A stretch of DNA of 64,000 nucleotides from Flavobacterium cerinum (GTDB taxonomy: Bacteria; Bacteroidota; Bacteroidia; Flavobacteriales; Flavobacteriaceae): positions 186,001 to 250,000 of the forward strand of contig NZ_SBII01000005.1 in the NCBI RefSeq assembly GCF_004028155.1, read 5' to 3'. A program made the position numbers and the translations under genes. Below are positions 41,935 through 49,605 of the stretch, piece after piece. Within the stretch, counting starts at the first letter, position 1. Each line of letters starts with the position of its first letter. Below the pieces are notes generated by a model. It was not told where the DNA came from and searched no databases. It saw nothing but the letters and a program-made list of their open reading frames with translations.

Positions 41935-42100
41935 TATTATTTTGCCCCTTGCCGGGAACTTTAGACATCAAACGCATAAGACCGAACATAAAAACCACAA
42001 TGCATAAAATCATTATAATTTTATTAGGCTGTGTTTTAGACTGTTCAAATAAGGCTACAAAAGCAGCTGCAAAAAATAAAATTATATATATGGTTTTCAT
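41915..42100 (-). CDS. Small two-helix membrane protein
   Basis: The 61-residue product has two hydrophobic segments (MKTIYIILFFAAAFVALF at 1-18 and IIMILCIVVFMFGLMRLM at 28-45) and a polar tail ending NNNEEDGI. It overlaps the Smr gene by 20 bp in another frame and probably shares its mRNA. The size and layout fit a real small membrane protein, and the ATG at 42100 is well placed, but I know no family. Function unknown. Confidence 0.65.
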   Translation of the reverse strand: MKTIYIILFFAAAFVALFEQSKTQPNKIIMILCIVVFMFGLMRLMSKVPGKGQNNNEEDGI

Positions 42101-42148
42101 AAACTCTTATTATTGTTTTCAAATTTAGTAATAATCTTCACAATAAAA

Positions 42149-42179
42149 AATCCTCATGCCTTTTGCAGGCATGAGGATT
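42149..42179 (-). terminator. Terminator of the DUF5362 gene
   Basis: AATCCTCATGCC (42149-42160) pairs with 42168-42179; on the minus strand it is followed by a T-run. Confidence 0.85.
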
Positions 42180-42200
42180 CAATAAAAAAATGTTTTTTAA

Positions 42201-42668
42201 TTACATTGCAGCTCCAACGCCTGCAACTATAGCAATTATAAATATTAATGCATATACAATAAGCATTATAGCCATTAATATACCTATAAACTTATAATGT
42301 GATTTAAGATTTTCAAGTGAAGAAGTTAACTCTTCAGTATTATTACTATTTAGTGCATTAGTGGCTTTAGTTGCAAATTTGTAAAGATAAAGTACCGGGA
42401 AAAAATAAAGAAGAGCAATAAGAAGATATATAAATCCGGCAGCTGCTCCTAAAGCCCCCATCATTCCCATACTACCGCCCATAGCCCCCATTTGACTGCT
42501 GCTACCGCCTATGGCAAACATTGCCAATGCACCTAAAACCATTAAGCCAATAACTACAAAGCCAACAATAGATAGGAATTTTGCCCATTTAGCTGTTTCT
42601 CTTAAAAAGCCCTGCGCAACAGAATTAAATTGTAATTCAAAAGATTCAAAAGAAGATTTTTCTTCCAT
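42201..42668 (-). CDS. DUF5362 family membrane protein
   Basis: The 155-residue protein has three to four membrane helices (about 29-55, 72-100, 125-150). A Met/Gly-rich loop (GAMGGSMGMMGALGAAAG) and a polar stretch (NALNSNNTEELTSSLENLKS) lie between them. The N-terminus (SFESFELQFNSVAQGFLRE) and the helix order match what I recall as DUF5362, widespread in Bacteroidota with no known function. It is separated from rocD by 40 bp and may be read from the same promoter. Confidence 0.75.
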   Translation of the reverse strand: MEEKSSFESFELQFNSVAQGFLRETAKWAKFLSIVGFVVIGLMVLGALAMFAIGGSSSQMGAMGGSMGMMGALGAAAGFIYLLIALLYFFPVLYLYKFATKATNALNSNNTEELTSSLENLKSHYKFIGILMAIMLIVYALIFIIAIVAGVGAAM

Positions 42669-42708
42669 AATAAGTGATTTAATTAGTTAATAAAATTATT
42701 TGTTTGGT

Positions 42709-43953
42709 TTATTTTTCAAACGCAGACAGCGTTTTTGTTATAATATTCACACAGTCTAAAAGCTGCTCTTCATTCATTACTAATGGCGGTGCAAAACGAA
42801 TAATATTACCGTGTGTAGGTTTTGCTAAAAGTCCGTTTTCTTTTAAGCTCATACATATATCCCAGGCAGTAGAACTGTCTTCGGTATCATTGATCACTAC
42901 AGCATTAAGTAATCCTTTTCCACGCACTAAAGTAGCTATCGTACTATTAGCTATATATTCATTCATTTTTTTTCGGAAAAGTTGTCCCATTGCTTCTGCA
43001 TTTTCAGCAAGTTTTTCATCTTCAACAACTTCTAAAGCTGCAATAGCAACTGCTGCTGCTATTGGATTACCTCCAAAAGTTGATCCATGCTGGCCTGGTT
43101 TAATAACATTCATTATGTCATCATTAGCCAATACTGCAGATACGGGATATGCTCCTCCTGAAAGTGCTTTACCTAATATAAGTACATCAGGTTGTACATT
43201 TTCATGGTTTACTGCAAGCAGCTTTCCTGTTCTTGCAATACCTGTCTGTACTTCATCTGCAATAAAAAGAACATTATGATCTTTACACAGTTGCTTAGTT
43301 TTTGCTAAATAACCTTCAGCCGGTACATATACACCTGCTTCTCCCTGAATAGGTTCTACAAGAAATCCAGCTATATTTTTTTCAGATTTCAAGACATTTT
43401 CCAATGCTTCAATATCGTCATAGGGTATTTTAATGAATCCTTCCGTGTAAGGTCCAAAATTCTTTCTTGCATTCTCATCGTTTGAGAATGAAATAATTGT
43501 AGTAGTTCTACCATGGAAATTGTTTTCACAAACTACTATTTTAGCTTCATGCTCTGCTATTCCTTTTCTTTCATAAGCCCATTTACGGCAAAGTTTAATA
43601 GCGGTTTCAACAGCTTCAGCACCTGTATTCATTGGCAGAACCTTATCAAAACCAAAATACTTTGTAACAAACTCTTCATACTTCCCTAATTTGTCATTAT
43701 AAAAAGCACGAGAAGTAAGCGTAAGCGTTTGTGCCTGGTTTATCATAGCACCAACTATTTTTGGATGACAATGTCCTTGATTTACAGCAGAATAAGCTGA
43801 AAGAAAATCATAATACTGTTTCCCTTCTGCATCCCATACATATACGCCTTCACCTCTACTTAAAACCACTGGTAAAGGGTGGTAGTTGTGAGCTCCGTAT
43901 TTGTCTTCTAAAGCAATGGCATCGGCCGAATTCAATTTTTCTAAAACTGACAT
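42709..43953 (-). CDS. rocD: Ornithine--oxo-acid transaminase
   Basis: The ATG at 43953 gives 414 residues starting [20 protein letters not shown]; the frame extends 23 codons upstream but those codons look non-coding. It moves the delta-amino group of ornithine to 2-oxoglutarate, giving glutamate semialdehyde (arginine degradation and proline link). Class III aminotransferase motifs are present: [15 protein letters not shown] near 108, [14 protein letters not shown] near 144, [13 protein letters not shown] near 233, and the PLP lysine in [16 protein letters not shown] near 257, with HGSTFGGNP near 290. Confidence 0.93.
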   Translation of the reverse strand: MSVLEKLNSADAIALEDKYGAHNYHPLPVVLSRGEGVYVWDAEGKQYYDFLSAYSAVNQGHCHPKIVGAMINQAQTLTLTSRAFYNDKLGKYEEFVTKYFGFDKVLPMNTGAEAVETAIKLCRKWAYERKGIAEHEAKIVVCENNFHGRTTTIISFSNDENARKNFGPYTEGFIKIPYDDIEALENVLKSEKNIAGFLVEPIQGEAGVYVPAEGYLAKTKQLCKDHNVLFIADEVQTGIARTGKLLAVNHENVQPDVLILGKALSGGAYPVSAVLANDDIMNVIKPGQHGSTFGGNPIAAAVAIAALEVVEDEKLAENAEAMGQLFRKKMNEYIANSTIATLVRGKGLLNAVVINDTEDSSTAWDICMSLKENGLLAKPTHGNIIRFAPPLVMNEEQLLDCVNIITKTLSAFEK

Positions 43954-44074
43954 TAAATTGTAATTTTTGTTTTCAAATAGCAATTCCTGCTTATGGAGAG
44001 AAATCATCCTATGAGCATGCAAATTACTAAAAATAAAATAATCCTATGGTTAATTTAAGGTAAATGCAAATAAA

Positions 44075-44101
44075 AAGCCCCATTTGCTTAAAATGGGGCT
44101 T
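44075..44101 (-). terminator. Terminator of the WYL-DinB operon
   Basis: An 11-bp stem AAGCCCCATTT / AAATGGGGCTT with a 5-nt loop; the minus strand continues with TTT. Confidence 0.85.
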
Positions 44102-44120
44102 ACTGTTGAGTATATTATCT

Positions 44121-44618
44121 TTAAAAACTCACATCATCTGCACTTGGGCCATAGCTACCGGGAATTGGTATATTAAGTAATCTTAAATAAACACCTAATT
44201 GTGCCCTGTGATGTATGATTTGAGAGTAAGACATTCTAATTACCTCATATTTTGTATCTGTACTATATATCTGCTCACCGCTCCTCAATACCCATTCTTT
44301 GGTGAAATTCTTAATATCAGCACGTGCTAAAGCTTCTCTCCCTTTTTTAAGTGAGTCTTCAAAATAAGCTAAAAGCTCTTCTGTTGTAGTAACCTCATGA
44401 GGTGTGTAAGGGTTATTTTCAAAATCCAGCTCGTCAGTATCAATAACCATCTCTACCCATCCAGGTAATTCGGCAACATGAGCAGCAAGACGTTTAAGTG
44501 TCATGCTTTTTGGGTGTGGCTGCCAGTCAAATTTATCTGCCGGAACACGGCTAAGCATTTTACGGGTTGTTAGTGCTTCCTGATCCATTTCTTTTTGTAA
44601 TAATTTGATAAGTTCCAT
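44121..44618 (-). CDS. DinB family protein
   Basis: The 165-residue four-helix-bundle protein belongs to the DinB/YfiT-like superfamily, whose members are metal-dependent thiol S-transferases or of unknown role. The metal-binding histidines are visible: H47 in LAAHVAELPGWVEM and the pair in SQIIHHRAQLGVYLR near 135. It follows a WYL regulator by 45 bp on the same strand, so the regulator likely controls it. It should not be confused with DNA polymerase IV, which shares the name. Confidence 0.9.
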   Translation of the reverse strand: MELIKLLQKEMDQEALTTRKMLSRVPADKFDWQPHPKSMTLKRLAAHVAELPGWVEMVIDTDELDFENNPYTPHEVTTTEELLAYFEDSLKKGREALARADIKNFTKEWVLRSGEQIYSTDTKYEVIRMSYSQIIHHRAQLGVYLRLLNIPIPGSYGPSADDVSF

Positions 44619-44663
44619 AATAATGTGGTTTAATTAGTTTTATAGTACAAATTAAATCATGGT

Positions 44664-45644
44664 TTATGACAACCCTATGTCAACAGTGTTTTTTGCAAGT
44701 GGATTTTTTTTCAATATTTTCTCAAATATTTTCATTACCTGGTCTTTTAAAGATTGAGGTTCAATTATTTCTGCCTGATCGGCAAACATAATAAACCATC
44801 GTGCAAAATATTCTATTGATTGTGTTAAGAAAGTCATTTCAACATGTTGGTCTATTATAACTTCTGAAACAAATCCATGATAATGCCTATGCTCCTGCAA
44901 GTAAAGAGCTATATTCTTCTCTACGAGAATTACTGCTTTTTGCATTGTAAAGCTAGCTTTCATGTCTTCTTTGAGTGCCTGAAATTCTTTTAAAGATGTA
45001 CGCTCCTGTTGAGTGTCTTCAGTAAGTTTAATGTCAATAATCCTATCTGCTCTAAATTGCCTGTAAGCGTCTCTTAAATGGCAATAGCCAATGGTATACC
45101 AATTCTCATGTTCGTGAAAAATACCTATCGGCTCTATTGTCCGTTCGCTGTTATCCTCATTACCAAAAGCACGATAAATCATTCTTACATTTTTCTTTTC
45201 GGCAATAGCTTTAAGTAAAACATCCAGTATGTTACCCGGTGGAGTATTATTCCTAACCCTGTCTTTTACTATGATCTGTTCTTCAAGATTTTCAACCAAA
45301 TCCTTTTCAGTTCCGCGTAGAACCGACTTCACTTTATACATCGCTGAACTAAAGTTTTTTTGAAGGGAACTATCTGTGAACTTTTCCATCAGTTTATCAG
45401 CAGTTAAAAAAGCCATCGCCTCTTCCTGAGTGAACATAATTGGTGGAAGTCTATAACCATCTACAATAGAATAACCTACACCCGCCTCTCCATATAAAGG
45501 AACTCCGGCTTCTTCCAGGGTACGTATATCACGATAAACAGTCCTTAAACTTATGTCAAACCTATCAGCCAGGTCCTGAGCTTTAACTACTTTTTTAGAC
45601 TGGAGCTGTATAAGTATTGCCGTTATCCTGTCGAAGCGATTCAT
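44664..45644 (-). CDS. WYL domain transcriptional regulator (YafY type)
   Basis: The 326-residue protein has an N-terminal HTH_11 wing (FDRITAILIQLQSKKVVKAQ, then RFDISLRTVYRDIRTLEEAG) and a WYL domain in the middle. There NWYTIGYCHLRDAYRQFRAD near 195 stands where the W-Y-L motif occurs. A WCX-like C-terminal part follows (about 240-326). WYL domains sense nucleic acids or small ligands. It is first in a two-gene unit with the DinB gene. A consensus -7 box 19 bp before its ATG is the likely promoter. Confidence 0.93.
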   Translation of the reverse strand: MNRFDRITAILIQLQSKKVVKAQDLADRFDISLRTVYRDIRTLEEAGVPLYGEAGVGYSIVDGYRLPPIMFTQEEAMAFLTADKLMEKFTDSSLQKNFSSAMYKVKSVLRGTEKDLVENLEEQIIVKDRVRNNTPPGNILDVLLKAIAEKKNVRMIYRAFGNEDNSERTIEPIGIFHEHENWYTIGYCHLRDAYRQFRADRIIDIKLTEDTQQERTSLKEFQALKEDMKASFTMQKAVILVEKNIALYLQEHRHYHGFVSEVIIDQHVEMTFLTQSIEYFARWFIMFADQAEIIEPQSLKDQVMKIFEKILKKNPLAKNTVDIGLS

Positions 45645-45662
45645 AATATAAATTTAGTGGTT

Positions 45663-45670
45663 CAAATATA
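45663..45670 (-). promoter_or_regulatory. -7 element of the WYL-DinB operon
   Basis: TATATTTG on the minus strand, 18 bp before the WYL ATG. The -33 region is AT-rich without TTTG. Confidence 0.55.
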
Positions 45671-45709
45671 GATGTTTTTATTTCTTTAAAGTGAAGCTGA
45701 AAATAAAAA

Positions 45710-45728
45710 AAGCCCCTTTACGGGGCTT
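45710..45728 (-). terminator. Terminator of the OsmC gene
   Basis: The stem AAGCCCC / GGGGCTT with a TTTAC loop; on the minus strand it continues into a T-run. Confidence 0.8.
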
Positions 45729-45750
45729 ACTATGAAATCAAAAAATGAAC

Positions 45751-46167
45751 TTAACTCCTTACCAATGTGGCGGAAGATGTAATAGCCGTATTTAGTAATT
45801 TTGATATAGGGCAATTTCTTTCTGCCTTAGTTACCAATAACTGAAATTCATCAGTTTCAATACCACTCACCTTACCTACAATAGAAAGATGCGAACCCAC
45901 GATACTTCCATTTTGAAAATCGATATCGCACTTTGTTTCTATACTGTCTACACTAAAACCAGCCTCGTTAATATAAGCTGTAAGCTGCATAGTAAAACAG
46001 CCTGCATGTGCTGCTGCAACAAGCTCTTCCGGATTTGTACCGTTACCATCCTCGAAACGGGTTTTAAAAGAATACTGAGTATTATTTAAAACGTTACTTT
46101 GAGTTGAGATTTTTCCATCTCCTTCTTTAAGAGAACCTTTCCAAACGGCCGTTGCATTTCTTTTCAT
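45751..46167 (-). CDS. OsmC family peroxiredoxin
   Basis: The 138-residue thiol-dependent peroxidase reduces organic hydroperoxides. The two reactive cysteines of the family are visible: [12 protein letters not shown] near residue 57 and [12 protein letters not shown] near 119. The N-terminus ([20 protein letters not shown]) is typical of OsmC rather than Ohr. It is single, with a terminator; no OhrR-like regulator is adjacent. Confidence 0.92.
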   Translation of the reverse strand: MKRNATAVWKGSLKEGDGKISTQSNVLNNTQYSFKTRFEDGNGTNPEELVAAAHAGCFTMQLTAYINEAGFSVDSIETKCDIDFQNGSIVGSHLSIVGKVSGIETDEFQLLVTKAERNCPISKLLNTAITSSATLVRS

Positions 46168-46262
46168 TATAATTATTGCTTTATTTAATGGATACCTAAA
46201 TTACAAATTCATTGAATATTTAAAATATACTTTAACAAAAAATTAAAATTAAAAGCAATTGC

Positions 46263-46817
46263 TTAGGGATTTTCCATTAAAGAAAGTAATTTTAGAGTAG
46301 TATTCCAATTACGTGTAGTAGCTCTTACTTTTAGTTTGTTCTCAATTAAATTATTTGATAGCTTAGAATCTGATGCTCTAGATTCCAACTTAAAATAAAG
46401 AATATCATCTATAATTTCTATAAGATCATTTGCTATTGGTGCCTCTTTTAATTTTTTAAAATTCTCTGCTAATGGTTTTTCAGAAAGAAAAGTCACATAT
46501 ATTTTCTTAAATCCAGCCTCTTCTTCGACCCTGCCTTCAACAAAAGGATTATTATCAACAGCCTTTATTAAATCTTTAATTTCCAGGATAAATACCAAGA
46601 CATCAAAGCCATAATGCTCCTCAATTATAACTTCAATTGATCTGGCCAGATGGTCTTTTCTGTTTTCTGAACTTTTAAAAATAACATTACCACTTTGTAT
46701 ATATGTCTTTACATTTTCAAAGCCTTCAGATGACATTAATTTCCGCAGATCTTCCATCTTTATAATTTTCTTTCCGCTAACATTAATGCCGCGAAGAAGG
46801 GCTAAGTATACAGGCAT
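46263..46817 (-). CDS. DUF1697 family protein
   Basis: The 184-residue protein begins MPVYLALLRGINVSGKKIIK, with KTYIQSGNVIFKSS near 37, the two blocks that define DUF1697. The family fold is a duplicated ferredoxin-like domain; function unknown. The C-terminus keeps TTRNWNTTLKLLSL, also typical. It is divergent from rlmD. No promoter is clear on this side. Confidence 0.88.
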   Translation of the reverse strand: MPVYLALLRGINVSGKKIIKMEDLRKLMSSEGFENVKTYIQSGNVIFKSSENRKDHLARSIEVIIEEHYGFDVLVFILEIKDLIKAVDNNPFVEGRVEEEAGFKKIYVTFLSEKPLAENFKKLKEAPIANDLIEIIDDILYFKLESRASDSKLSNNLIENKLKVRATTRNWNTTLKLLSLMENP

Positions 46818-46872
46818 AAAATTTGTTTAATGAGATTCATTACAAAAATATTTAAATTTTATAATAATACCT

Positions 46873-46880
46873 TATTTTTG
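46873..46880 (+). promoter_or_regulatory. -7 element directly before rlmD
   Basis: TATTTTTG ends 4 bp before the ATG at 46885, so a transcript started at the usual distance would be leaderless or nearly so. Confidence 0.55.
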
Positions 46881-46884
46881 CCGA

Positions 46885-48297
46885 ATGGGAAGAAAGAAAA
46901 CAGACAAGATAGTATTTGAAAATATATCGGTACTGGATGCCGGTGCAAAAGGTGTATCAGTAGCTAAAGCACCCGATGGGAAAGTAATTTTTATACCCAA
47001 TGTGGTTCCCGGTGATGTAGTAGATATACAGACTTTTAAAAAGAAAAAATCATATTACGAAGGTAAAGCCATAAAATTCCACGAATTTTCTAAACATAGA
47101 ATAGAGCCTGTATGCAGTCACTTTGGCAGCTGTGGAGGCTGTAAATGGCAAAATATGGAATATTCTCAGCAGTTATTCTATAAAAACCAGGAAGTTTATA
47201 ATAACCTGAAACGTATTGGTAAAGTAGACCTTCCTGATTTTGAAGCTATAGCCGGATCAGAAAAGCAGTTTTTTTACCGTAATAAAATGGAATTCTCTTT
47301 TTCTAACGCCCGTTGGATGACGGATGCCGAGATACAAAGCGGTGAAGAATTTGACAATCGTAATGCCCTAGGATTCCATATTCCAAAAGCCTGGGACAAA
47401 ATTCTTGACATAACACATTGCAGCTTACAGGAAGATCCTAGTAACGATATTCGTAATGAAATAAGGGAGTTTGCAAACACTCATGATCTTTCGTTTTTTA
47501 ATCCTAGAAATCACGAAGGTTTATTGCGTACGCTTATGATCCGTACGGCTTCAACTGGCGAGATCATGGTATTGGTACAGTTTTTTGAGGATGATAAAGA
47601 TAAAAGAGAGCTATTATTAAACTTTCTTGCAGAGCGCTTCCCTTCCATTACTTCATTACAATATGTAGTAAACAGCAAGGCGAACGATACATTATACGAT
47701 CAGAATATTATTTTATATAAAGGACGTGATTACATCCTTGAAGAAATGGAAGGACTTAAATTTAGTATTAATGCTAAGTCATTTTATCAAACAAATTCAG
47801 ATCAGGCTTATGAGCTTTATAGCATAACCCGCGATTTTGCCGGTTTAACTGGTAACGAACTGGTATATGACCTTTATACAGGGACAGGAACTATAGCACA
47901 GTTTGTTTCTAAAAAAGCCCGTAAGGTGGTTGGTGTAGAAGCCGTACCTGAAGCTATTGCTGATGCTAAAGAAAACGCTATACGTAATAACATTACAAAC
48001 TGTGAGTTCTTTGTAGGAGATATGAAAGTAGTATTTAACGAAGAGTTCATTGCTACCCATGGCAAGCCGGATGTTATTATTACCGACCCTCCACGCGATG
48101 GTATGCATAAAGATGTTGTAGAGCAGATATTAAAAATTGCTCCGGATAAAGTAGTATATGTTAGCTGTAACTCAGCTACTCAGGCTCGTGACCTTGCTTT
48201 AATGGACGAAAAATACAAAGTTACCCGTGTACGTCCTGTAGATATGTTCCCACAAACACACCATGTGGAAAATGTCGTACTTTTGGAAAAAAGATAA
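46885..48297 (+). CDS. rlmD: 23S rRNA (uracil(1939)-C(5))-methyltransferase
   Basis: The 470-residue SAM-dependent enzyme of the TrmA/RlmD family methylates a uracil of 23S rRNA. In order: TRAM domain at about 1-60; the 4Fe-4S cysteines in CSHFGSCGGCKWQNM near 75-89, with a fourth in the HCSLQ segment near 174; the SAM motif YDLYTGTGTIAQF near 328; TDPPRDGMH near 395; and the catalytic Cys in YVSCNSATQARDL near 424. Whether U1939 or a neighbouring site is the target cannot be told. It heads a three-gene run with DUF6452 and DUF6048 genes. Confidence 0.94.
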   Translation: MGRKKTDKIVFENISVLDAGAKGVSVAKAPDGKVIFIPNVVPGDVVDIQTFKKKKSYYEGKAIKFHEFSKHRIEPVCSHFGSCGGCKWQNMEYSQQLFYKNQEVYNNLKRIGKVDLPDFEAIAGSEKQFFYRNKMEFSFSNARWMTDAEIQSGEEFDNRNALGFHIPKAWDKILDITHCSLQEDPSNDIRNEIREFANTHDLSFFNPRNHEGLLRTLMIRTASTGEIMVLVQFFEDDKDKRELLLNFLAERFPSITSLQYVVNSKANDTLYDQNIILYKGRDYILEEMEGLKFSINAKSFYQTNSDQAYELYSITRDFAGLTGNELVYDLYTGTGTIAQFVSKKARKVVGVEAVPEAIADAKENAIRNNITNCEFFVGDMKVVFNEEFIATHGKPDVIITDPPRDGMHKDVVEQILKIAPDKVVYVSCNSATQARDLALMDEKYKVTRVRPVDMFPQTHHVENVVLLEKR

Positions 48298-48316
48298 TTA
48301 AACCAGGTACTTTCAT

Positions 48317-48838
48317 ATGAAAAGACTAATAGTTTCTATAGTACTCTTACTTATTATTTCTACATACTTGCTAAGCTGTGAGAAAGATGATATCTGTGTT
48401 ACTCCTACTACTCCAAGTATTGTCATTGAGTTTTATCAAAAAGATAGTCCTACATTACCAAAAAATGTTGATGTAAAATTCTATGTCTTAGGTTCAACTA
48501 AAACAGATAGTATCACTAACAAGGCAACTATGAAATTGCCTTTAAAAGTAGATGCAAATACTACTCAATGGTATTTAACATACAAACAGATAACAGGGGC
48601 TGGTACATTTATGAATACAGACATATTGGAATTTAATTATCAAACTAAAAACACATACGTTTCTCGTGCCTGTGGTTTTAAAACAACTTTTACACTTGAT
48701 CCTGATACAGAAGAAAAAAACGCAATTGACATCCCCGGCCCGGGAAAAGATGGTCTTTGGATACCTGTATCTGGTTTTGATGTATTAAAATATAACATAG
48801 AAGATGAAAATGAAGCACATATCAAGATCTATTTATAG
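48317..48838 (+). CDS. DUF6452 family lipoprotein
   Basis: The 173-residue lipoprotein has lipobox YLLSC (Cys21) and continues EKDDICVTPTTPSIVIEFY, which matches what I recall as DUF6452. The rest is beta-rich with a second Cys pair (RACGFKTTF). It follows rlmD by 19 bp and overlaps the next gene by 35 bp, so the three are surely one transcript. The RlmD-DUF6452-DUF6048 order recurs in Flavobacteriia; the role of the two small proteins is unknown, but the pairing suggests an envelope complex. Confidence 0.8.
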   Translation: MKRLIVSIVLLLIISTYLLSCEKDDICVTPTTPSIVIEFYQKDSPTLPKNVDVKFYVLGSTKTDSITNKATMKLPLKVDANTTQWYLTYKQITGAGTFMNTDILEFNYQTKNTYVSRACGFKTTFTLDPDTEEKNAIDIPGPGKDGLWIPVSGFDVLKYNIEDENEAHIKIYL

Positions 48839-49550
48839 CCTATTATTGCTTGCGTCATTTTCTGTATCTGCACAGGAAAAAAAGGCAGACAGTACTGCAG
48901 TTGTTACGCCTCCTGTAAAATCAGACAGGTATGGTATCCGTGTAGGTGTAGATCTTCATAGACTAAGCCGTTCTCTTTATGATGATAAATTCAGAGGCTT
49001 TGAAGCTGTAGCAGATTATAGACTTACAAAAAAAATATATGCTGCAGGAGAGTTAGGTACTGTAGATTTTACTATTGATGACGATCAGGTTAACTTTACG
49101 ACTAAAGGCAGTTATTTTAAAATAGGTTTTGACTATAATGCTTATGAAAACTGGCTTGACATGGAAAACATGATCTATACTGGCATTCGTTATGGCTTTT
49201 CATCGTTTAGTCAAAATCTTAACTCCTATACAATATATGATAAAAACCCATATTTTGATGAAGTAACAGTATATCCAAATCAAAAATATAGCAGCCTTAC
49301 AGCGCATTGGGCGGAACTTATAGGTGGTATAAAAGCAGAAGTTTATGACAATCTGTTTTTAGGCTTCAGTGTTAGATTAAATATTCTATTTACAGATAAG
49401 AAACCTAATAATTTTGATAATCTTTACATTCCCGGTTTTAACCGTACTTATGATGGTAGCTTTGGTGTAGGTTTTAATTATACAGTCTCTTATTTTATTC
49501 CACTTTACAAAAAGAAAATAGAACAACCAGAGGTTAAGACGAAAAAATAA
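48804..49550 (+). CDS. DUF6048 family secreted/outer-membrane protein
   Basis: The 248-residue protein has a signal peptide (SIYSLLLLASFSVSAQ, cleavage near residue 24). The mature part alternates aromatic strands (RYGIRVGVDLHRLSRSLYDD, YFKIGFDYNAYENW, FGVGFNYTVSYFIPLYKK) as in an outer-membrane beta-barrel. The layout fits DUF6048, the usual neighbour of DUF6452. Two in-frame ATGs (48804, 48810) are possible, both inside the end of the preceding gene. A very strong hairpin ends the operon. Confidence 0.8.
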   Translation: MKMKHISRSIYSLLLLASFSVSAQEKKADSTAVVTPPVKSDRYGIRVGVDLHRLSRSLYDDKFRGFEAVADYRLTKKIYAAGELGTVDFTIDDDQVNFTTKGSYFKIGFDYNAYENWLDMENMIYTGIRYGFSSFSQNLNSYTIYDKNPYFDEVTVYPNQKYSSLTAHWAELIGGIKAEVYDNLFLGFSVRLNILFTDKKPNNFDNLYIPGFNRTYDGSFGVGFNYTVSYFIPLYKKKIEQPEVKTKK

Positions 49551-49593
49551 AACATAAAAAATGCCACAGTTATCTGTGGCATTTTTTATGTTT
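49550..49593. terminator. Bidirectional terminator, 20-bp perfect stem
   Basis: AAACATAAAAAATGCCACAG (49550-49569) pairs perfectly with 49574-49593 around TTAT, between the convergent DUF6048 and T9SS protein genes. Confidence 0.9.
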
Positions 49594-49605
49594 CTAGTTA
49601 ATAGT

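Noticed and set aside
42704..43279. 191-codon plus-strand frame opposite rocD
   Set aside because: It is the antisense of a fully supported aminotransferase and has Ser/Ala-rich shadow composition.
44121..44618. DinB gene as DNA polymerase IV
   Set aside because: The protein is 165 residues with metal-binding histidines of the DinB/YfiT bundle, not a Y-family polymerase.
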